Source of the DNA: Chloroflexota bacterium
GTDB taxonomy: Bacteria; Chloroflexota; Anaerolineae; Anaerolineales; UBA4823
DNA: 10,962 nt
Direction: 5' to 3'
Assembly (NCBI GenBank): GCA_030636125.1
Contig: DAOVXM010000045.1
Span: 1-10,962 of the forward strand
Shown here: piece by piece, positions 7,764-10,962 of the stretch
Layout: each line of letters begins with the position of its first letter
How positions within the stretch are numbered: the stretch's first letter is position 1
Notes under the pieces: generated by a model
Told to the model about the DNA's origin: nothing
The model's input: the letters and a program-made list of their open reading frames with translations, nothing else
The model's database searches: none
Made by a program: the position numbers and the translations under genes

Positions 7764-7810
7764 AGCGCTACGGCAACCTATCGGAGACCGAAGAGGGATG
7801 CCGCAGCGCT
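7764..7810 (-). promoter_or_regulatory. Long hairpin over the 3' half of the tiny ORF
   Basis: The - strand RNA pairs AGCGCTGCGGCA with TGCCGTAGCGCT (12 bp, one G-U). Inside, CCT/AGG and TCGG-TCT-CCGA extend the stem with small internal loops. It encloses the last ten sense codons and the TAG of the tiny ORF, so a translating ribosome would melt it. That would free segment 2 or 3 for other pairings. Confidence 0.5.
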
Positions 7811-7834
7811 TAGTTTAACACTAGAATTACACAT
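7778..7834 (-). CDS. 18-codon leader or peptide ORF
   Basis: The product is MCNSSVKLSAAASLFGLR, ending in TAG. Start ATG 7834 is chosen because the consensus Shine-Dalgarno AGGAGG (reverse of 7843-7848) is 8 bases upstream, ideal spacing; an in-frame ATG at 7840 (adding MS) is only 2 bases from it. The ORF sits inside an apparent transcription unit with its own promoter and terminator. The peptide is small, slightly basic and Ser/Ala-rich, with a hydrophobic end (SLFGL) and one Cys near the start. It could be a regulatory leader peptide, a signalling or modified-peptide precursor, or merely fortuitous. No modification enzyme or exporter is adjacent. No family recognised. Confidence 0.4.
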   Translation of the reverse strand: MCNSSVKLSAAASLFGLR

Positions 7835-7842
7835 CGACATCA

Positions 7843-7871
7843 CCTCCTCTTTGGTGGGATAGCAAAAGAGG
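7843..7871 (-). promoter_or_regulatory. Hairpin partly covering the Shine-Dalgarno of the tiny ORF
   Basis: In the - strand RNA, CCTCTTTTG (7871-7863) pairs with CAAAGAGG (7853-7846) with one bulged U and a 9-base loop. The 3' arm ends within AGGAGG (7848-7843), hiding its first three bases, so the hairpin could tune translation of the 18-codon ORF. Confidence 0.45.
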
Positions 7872-7918
7872 GAGCTTCGGCATCTCTCTAACCATGATAC
7901 CTGAACTCAATGCGGGTA

Positions 7919-7946
7919 GTATTACACATATCAGTAAGTATGTCAA
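7919..7946 (-). promoter_or_regulatory. Promoter of the small RNA unit
   Basis: Perfect -35 TTGACA (reverse of 7941-7946), 16-base spacer, then a -10-like TAATAC (reverse of 7919-7924), which is a weaker match. It starts 18 bases after the stop of the upstream hydrolase gene. The predicted start is near 7912. This is the best evidence that the small RNA is its own unit and not just a trailer of the permease operon. Confidence 0.55.
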
Positions 7947-7963
7947 GTTCGCTAAACGATAGC

Positions 7964-9016
7964 TTAAATACCAGGCCAACTTGTTATTTGATCGGTCGAA
8001 AGGACAATATGTACGCCTTTCTCAGCATAGCGTTGGTAAGTTTTATTTGCCGTATCGGTGTAATCCACAACCCCTGGTATAACCACGGACGAGGTACAAT
8101 CTTCCAAAAGATAGAGCTTCTTCGTTAGATTGGGATCATGGTCTTGGATCTGGTCTAATAAATCATCGATCGTCCAGATTACACAGTGGCTCTTCGCCTC
8201 ACCAGCGATCACAACGGCATCAAACTCCAAGAGCTTGTGGAGAAAAGTGTCGCTCTTTTCGGAAATTCGAACACCACTTGGACCAGTTAAAACTTCAGGA
8301 CCAATAGCCGAGTAGCTCTCAGATGTGGCAATATCACCTTTAATCTCAAAGTCTGGCTGTGAAGAACGGGCAATCGTATGAAAGAATACCGCCTCTTCAA
8401 CTACAGAAACTAATGCGTGCCCTATACCACCAAGCATGGCATGATAGGGCCAAATCGTAAGGTTATATTTTTGGTCCAGCTCTAATTGTTTAGTATAGTG
8501 GAGCAAGTACCGCTGTCCAGCCTCGGAAGTGATACCCAGGTTGCTAGCAATGTCCCGGTTGAACATCCAATGCCCTGATGCTACATCCTCGTAAGAAATC
8601 ATTGTAAAAGGAGGAGGGTGCTCCCCTTCTTCATCCACCAAAAATCCTTGGTGAAAAATCTGCATAGCTTTATGCGTATCTAATGTTAAGGTGATATGGG
8701 TTACAAGACCTAAATTATGGTAGAGAAATTCACATAGACGTTGGCTATCACCTACTGCACCCAAACCAGAACGTCCCGCAACGAACAGCTCAAATCCGGG
8801 AATGCAAAAGGTATTTTGCATATCAACAATGATCAGGGCAATTTTCAATTCGTCCTGAGAGGCTGGCTGGAGATTATGATTTCTTGCCCATTGTTTCGCT
8901 TCTTCGGCACGTTGTTGATAAGGCACTTTCCAAATTTCGCTGACCCTTTCTGAGTCAAAGTGAGGCGGGACTGATAATGGATCACGAAGTCCAGCACGAT
9001 CATCTTGGACGGTCAT
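7964..9016 (-). CDS. Nicotinamidase/isochorismatase-superfamily cysteine hydrolase
   Basis: The core fits the cysteine-hydrolase superfamily and most resembles nicotinamidase (nicotinamide to nicotinate, NAD salvage). Visible: LIIVDMQNTF with catalytic Asp65, LTLDTHKA with likely metal ligands Asp113 and His115, IWPYHAMLGG (His192), KGDIATSESYSAIGP with candidate catalytic Lys226 in a KG..ESYSA context typical of nicotinamidases, and AGEAKSHCVIWTIDDLL with nucleophile Cys278. At 350 aa it is far longer than the usual 180-220 aa; about 56 residues precede the catalytic core, and the Asp113-to-Lys226 part is expanded. The start ATG 9016 has AAGGTGG 5 bases upstream. It follows the FTR1 gene by 14 bases, so they are probably co-transcribed. 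The substrate is not certain: other amidases of this fold share the triad. Confidence 0.8.
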   Translation of the reverse strand: MTVQDDRAGLRDPLSVPPHFDSERVSEIWKVPYQQRAEEAKQWARNHNLQPASQDELKIALIIVDMQNTFCIPGFELFVAGRSGLGAVGDSQRLCEFLYHNLGLVTHITLTLDTHKAMQIFHQGFLVDEEGEHPPPFTMISYEDVASGHWMFNRDIASNLGITSEAGQRYLLHYTKQLELDQKYNLTIWPYHAMLGGIGHALVSVVEEAVFFHTIARSSQPDFEIKGDIATSESYSAIGPEVLTGPSGVRISEKSDTFLHKLLEFDAVVIAGEAKSHCVIWTIDDLLDQIQDHDPNLTKKLYLLEDCTSSVVIPGVVDYTDTANKTYQRYAEKGVHIVLSTDQITSWPGI

Positions 9017-9030
9017 AATGCCACCTTTAG

Positions 9031-9852
9031 CTATATTTTTTGTAAAGCTGGTACATTTGAGCTCACCTTTCGCAAACCGAGAAAGATAATTAAGAAATAG
9101 GCGATATATGCCGCGACCTCAGTGAGTGAGGGATTCCCATTATAACCAAACAGTGCCTTCAACAACTGCCCAATGATCGAATTTTCAGGCAATATGTAAT
9201 TAATATCCCATAAAGGTTCAATGACGCTAGGGATCAAACCAGCTTCGTTGAATTCATGAATACCATGAGCGACTAGACCCGCAGCAAACAAGATTAGCAA
9301 TATTCCAGTTACCTGGAAAAATCGACGCAAGTCAAGCCGCACAGAAGCTGTATACAACATCCAGCCCAGAATTACCGCAGTACATAGACCGAGCAATGCA
9401 CCTATTAATGTTGAACCTGCACTAGAGTTAAATGTGGTCGCGGTCAGGAAAAGCGATAATTCAATACCTTCCCGGACAATAGCTAAGAATGCAATAAAAA
9501 AGAGCGCCCGGCTACCGACCTGGGTAAGAGCCTGTCGCACATCCATCTCCAATCCACTTCTTATCCGGCTTGATTGCTGTCGCATCCAGAAAATCATCCC
9601 GGTTAGCACCCCAGCCGCGAGAAACATCATTACACCTTCAAAAATCTGTTCCGATGTACCTTCAAAAGCTGTTCCCAATGTATACAGAACAAAAGCGGTG
9701 ACCAGGCTAATAACCACTGCACTGATGACACCTCCCCATACAACTGGAGTCAACTCTGGACGCCGCATCTGACGCAGCACGCCAAAAACAATACCGATAA
9801 TCAGGGCAGCTTCCAACCCTTCCCTCAGAGAAAGCACGAATCCAGGAAGCAC
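9031..9852 (-). CDS. FTR1-family iron permease
   Basis: Integral membrane protein of the Ftr1/EfeU family, which moves ferric iron (often after oxidation or together with periplasmic partners). 273 aa with about seven hydrophobic helices (around 4-26, 39-60, 70-90, 115-135, 147-168, 180-199, 244-262). Both iron-binding REGxE signatures are present: REGLE (10-14) and REGIE (127-131). The start is GTG 9852 with GGAGG 6 bases upstream; no hydrophobic helix would be lost. No EfeO- or EfeB-like partner is visible, so it may act alone or with genes elsewhere. It heads an apparent two-gene operon with the hydrolase and has its own promoter and palindromic operator-like sites upstream. Lead or other metal transport has been proposed for some relatives, so iron is the likely but not proven substrate. 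Confidence 0.93.
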   Translation of the reverse strand: MLPGFVLSLREGLEAALIIGIVFGVLRQMRRPELTPVVWGGVISAVVISLVTAFVLYTLGTAFEGTSEQIFEGVMMFLAAGVLTGMIFWMRQQSSRIRSGLEMDVRQALTQVGSRALFFIAFLAIVREGIELSLFLTATTFNSSAGSTLIGALLGLCTAVILGWMLYTASVRLDLRRFFQVTGILLILFAAGLVAHGIHEFNEAGLIPSVIEPLWDINYILPENSIIGQLLKALFGYNGNPSLTEVAAYIAYFLIIFLGLRKVSSNVPALQKI

Positions 9853-9931
9853 AATTTACCTCCAGCTATAAGGATTTGCTAAACATTTGACTGAAGTAAA
9901 ACAGATTTCTACCAATATACCTTGGACTTAC

Positions 9932-9958
9932 GGGTTGCGATATCAGAAATTCGCACCC
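9932..9958 (-). promoter_or_regulatory. Hairpin in the FTR1 leader
   Basis: GGGTTGCGA (9932-9940) and TCGCACCC (9951-9958) pair with one bulged base around a 10-base loop. It lies in the predicted 125-nt leader of the permease mRNA. It overlaps one of the TTGCGA palindromes, so it may be a protein site in DNA rather than an RNA structure. On the + strand it is followed by TTTATT, but no + strand gene ends here. Confidence 0.35.
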
Positions 9959-9962
9959 TTTA

Positions 9963-9979
9963 TTGCAAATGCTTCGCAA
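9963..9979. promoter_or_regulatory. Palindromic operator candidate at the FTR1 transcription start
   Basis: TTGCAAATGCTTCGCAA is an imperfect palindrome (six of seven arm positions pair around a 3-base centre) and overlaps the predicted start site (about 9977). A related pair, TTGCGA (9935-9940) and TTCGCA (9950-9955), lies about 20 bases further into the leader. Two similar sites at and just past the start are a typical repressor arrangement. They do not match the classical Fur or DtxR/IdeR consensus as I know them. Confidence 0.4.
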
Positions 9980-9983
9980 CAAT

Positions 9984-10011
9984 ATTTTATCACCCGAGGC
10001 TGATTGTACAA
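9984..10011 (-). promoter_or_regulatory. Likely promoter of the FTR1-hydrolase operon
   Basis: TAAAAT (-10, reverse of 9984-9989; 5 of 6) is preceded by TG and one base (extended -10), with TTGTAC (reverse of 10006-10011) 16 bases upstream as -35. A weaker alternative, TTGCAA-17-TGATAT (9940-9968), would start closer to the gene. The 246-base gap between this gene and the 64-aa protein gene contains these promoter elements and no ORF I would support. Confidence 0.5.
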
Positions 10012-10098
10012 CTGATCATTGTCACATTTTTCAAAGATATATATCCATAGATTTATTGATTTCCCCCATTACATGCTATCGAGGTATGTACTCGAGGT

Positions 10099-10293
10099 TT
10101 AATCGTGAGCGTGCCCTTCAGGAGTGTCCAGATTCTCCACACCAGGCAGCTTATCCGCCAATTGTGCGGGTTTATGGATCAGAATGGGCAAATGTTGCGG
10201 ACAAATCCAAAGCTCTCTACCCTGATATTGGATTGCTAACAATGGAACTTGAAGACTGTCTTTTTCACAATACAAACATAATGGTTGTGTCAT
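10099..10293 (-). CDS. Small protein with a Cys2-Cys/His zinc-site pattern
   Basis: 64 aa, not assigned to a named family. Cys6-x2-Cys9 near the start and Cys31-x2-His34 (WICPQHLPILIH) bracket a short segment with YQGRELW, the layout of a minimal zinc ribbon; the last 20 residues are acidic and His-rich (ending GHAHD). Start ATG 10293 has GGAGGT with about 9 bases spacing, a good site. It lies 29 bases downstream of the DnaC-like ATPase and is probably co-transcribed with it. It could be an accessory subunit or adaptor for that ATPase; this is inference from position only. Base composition resembles its neighbours. Confidence 0.75.
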   Translation of the reverse strand: MTQPLCLYCEKDSLQVPLLAIQYQGRELWICPQHLPILIHKPAQLADKLPGVENLDTPEGHAHD

Positions 10294-10322
10294 CCCAAAA
10301 TTACCTCCGTTTTTGTCTATGC

Positions 10323-10962
10323 CTAACCACGACGCCGGGATCTTCCCTTGTTTCGTTTAATTGTGCTGCCGCGATATGCTGGGACTGTTATGTTATAAAT
10401 ATCACAGATTCGCTTATCCTCTAAGCGGCTGAGCAGGCGTTGGTCCACTTCATCCTTATAATTGAAAGTAGTGATCACGGTTGGCAACTCAGCTGCATAG
10501 CGATAATTGAACAACTGGTAAAGCTTTTCACGAACCCAGGGAGTCTTGGACTGGGTGCCTAAATCATCCAAAATTAACAACTGAGATCTGCGTACCTCCT
10601 CGAAACGACGATCCAGGCTAACCGTGCTGGTTGGGCTGAAAGTAGCTCTTAAATGATCGAGTAGATCTGGTACGACGATAAAGAGAGGTGGATAGCCGGT
10701 GTCTGCCCGATCGTTGGCGATAGCAGCCGCCAGGTGGGTTTTTCCGCAGCCATAAGGGCCTGTAAATACCAGCCATCCTTGAGGATATTTGGCAAATTCC
10801 TGGGAAGCCTGGAAAGCTTTTTTCAAACTCTTCAAATGGTCTCCAACCATTCTCTCCCCCGTACGCAACTCAAAGTTCGCAAACGTCTGGCGATGATGCA
10901 AATGAAGATAAGATAATTCGTGATGACCGAGATCCCCAGTTGGGCGGCGGTAGTCAGGTGAC
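10323..10962 (-). CDS. DnaC/DnaI-like AAA+ ATPase, N-terminus outside window
   Basis: AAA+ ATPase of the helicase-loader type. The frame stays open to the right edge (residues such as GDLGHHELSYLHL precede the TTG at 10901), so the start is outside; 212 residues are visible. Counting from that TTG: the TFANFELRTG lead-in typical of DnaC/DnaI proteins, Walker A GPYGCGKTH (48-56), Walker B LLILDDLG (108-115), sensor 1 around TTFNY (144-148), and SRLEDKRI (158-165), which carries the expected arginine. The C-terminus is strongly basic (KGRSRRRG), suiting DNA contact. The probable role is loading the replicative helicase during initiation or restart. IstB, the IS21 transposition ATPase, is the main alternative, but there is no transposase gene in view and the neighbour is a small zinc protein. 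Confidence 0.88.
   Translation of the reverse strand, partial: SPDYRRPTGDLGHHELSYLHLHHRQTFANFELRTGERMVGDHLKSLKKAFQASQEFAKYPQGWLVFTGPYGCGKTHLAAAIANDRADTGYPPLFIVVPDLLDHLRATFSPTSTVSLDRRFEEVRRSQLLILDDLGTQSKTPWVREKLYQLFNYRYAAELPTVITTFNYKDEVDQRLLSRLEDKRICDIYNITVPAYRGSTIKRNKGRSRRRG

Larger units (their letters stand above)
7729..7912 (-). ncRNA. Candidate structured small RNA with a tiny ORF
   Basis: A predicted transcript of about 185 nt runs from the promoter at 7919-7946 to the terminator at 7729-7762. Parts in RNA order: an unstructured 5' end; segment 1, AGAGAGATGCCG (7889-7878); a hairpin covering part of the Shine-Dalgarno (7871-7846); AGGAGG (7848-7843); an 18-codon ORF; segment 2, AGCGCTGCGGCA followed by TCCCTCT (7810-7792); segment 3, TGCCGTAGCGCT (7775-7764); the terminator. 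Segment 2 can pair with segment 3 (12 bp, one G-U) or, through CGGCATCCCTCT, with segment 1 (11 of 12), but not both at once, which resembles an attenuator. It matches no RNA family I recognise: cobalamin, SAM, TPP and c-di-GMP riboswitches, 6S RNA, SRP RNA and tmRNA were considered and do not fit. It is antisense to no gene. Confidence 0.5.

Noticed and set aside
7764..7810. SAM-riboswitch-like GGCAACC on the + strand
   Set aside because: Only this heptamer matches; the flanking helices and GGTGC-type joins of a SAM-I aptamer are missing, and the wobble pairs favour the - strand RNA.
7910..8128. Open 72-codon reading frame on the + strand
   Set aside because: It overlaps the hydrolase C-terminus and the small RNA promoter antisense, with no ribosome site or family likeness.
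10078..10098. Paired TCGAGG-type repeats after the 64-aa gene
   Set aside because: They are direct, short repeats and do not form a stem; no T run follows, so no terminator is called.
9963..10424. Open 153-codon reading frame on the + strand
   Set aside because: It runs antisense across the 64-aa zinc protein and the end of the DnaC-like gene, both of which have recognisable motifs and good ribosome sites; its own product has no family features.
10323..10962. IstB of an IS21-type insertion sequence
   Set aside because: No IstA transposase, terminal repeats or duplications are in view; the neighbour is a small zinc protein and the frame continues out of the window.

Overview
The window carries 10 clear protein genes, two of them cut by its edges, plus two very short candidate ORFs. 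It looks like a chromosomal segment from an uncultured or little-studied Chloroflexota bacterium, most likely class Anaerolineae. That is inferred from gene content and protein style: a SecA with a large lineage-type insert and a basic tail, a Prs with a variant PRPP loop, a free-standing B12-binding mutase subunit with MeaB, and a DnaC-like ATPase next to a tiny zinc-binding protein. No database search was possible, so this placement is a judgement.

Layout. Positions 2-3388 read on the + strand: the 3' two-thirds of secA and then add (adenosine deaminase). Everything to the right reads on the - strand. The two blocks converge at 3385-3388, where the add stop (TAA) and the stop of a small membrane-anchored protein (TAG) overlap. 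In - strand transcription order (right to left) the genes are: a DnaC-like AAA+ ATPase (cut by the right edge), a 64-aa C-x2-C/C-x2-H protein, an FTR1-family iron permease, a 350-aa nicotinamidase/isochorismatase-like hydrolase, a gene-poor stretch (7436-7963), the B12-binding subunit of a methylmalonyl-CoA-type mutase, its chaperone GTPase meaB, prs (PRPP synthase), mutM (Fpg glycosylase) and the 174-aa membrane protein.

The 528-base gap at 7436-7963 is the most interesting part. Its right half looks like an independent - strand unit of about 185 nt. It has a promoter with a perfect -35, a hairpin covering part of a consensus Shine-Dalgarno, an 18-codon ORF (MCNSSVKLSAAASLFGLR), a long hairpin spanning the end of that ORF and its stop codon, an alternative pairing that competes with this hairpin, and a 13-bp terminator-like hairpin. 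Its left half holds a 109-bp inverted-repeat element that begins and ends with GTAACT and is flanked by nearly identical 8-mers. These are the hallmarks of a non-autonomous IS66-type element (MITE), and its core would also act as a bidirectional terminator. The mutase subunit has its own promoter to the left of this element.

Functional groups. mcmA2 and meaB overlap by four bases and act together in B12-dependent acyl-CoA carbon-skeleton rearrangement; the large mutase subunit is not in the window. The FTR1 permease and the hydrolase are 14 bases apart and probably share the promoter at about 9984-10011. Two related TTGC(A/G)A-type palindromes lie at the predicted transcription start. prs and mutM are separated by only 3 bases. 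SecA, Add, Prs and MutM are housekeeping proteins for protein export, purine salvage, nucleotide precursor supply and oxidised-base repair.
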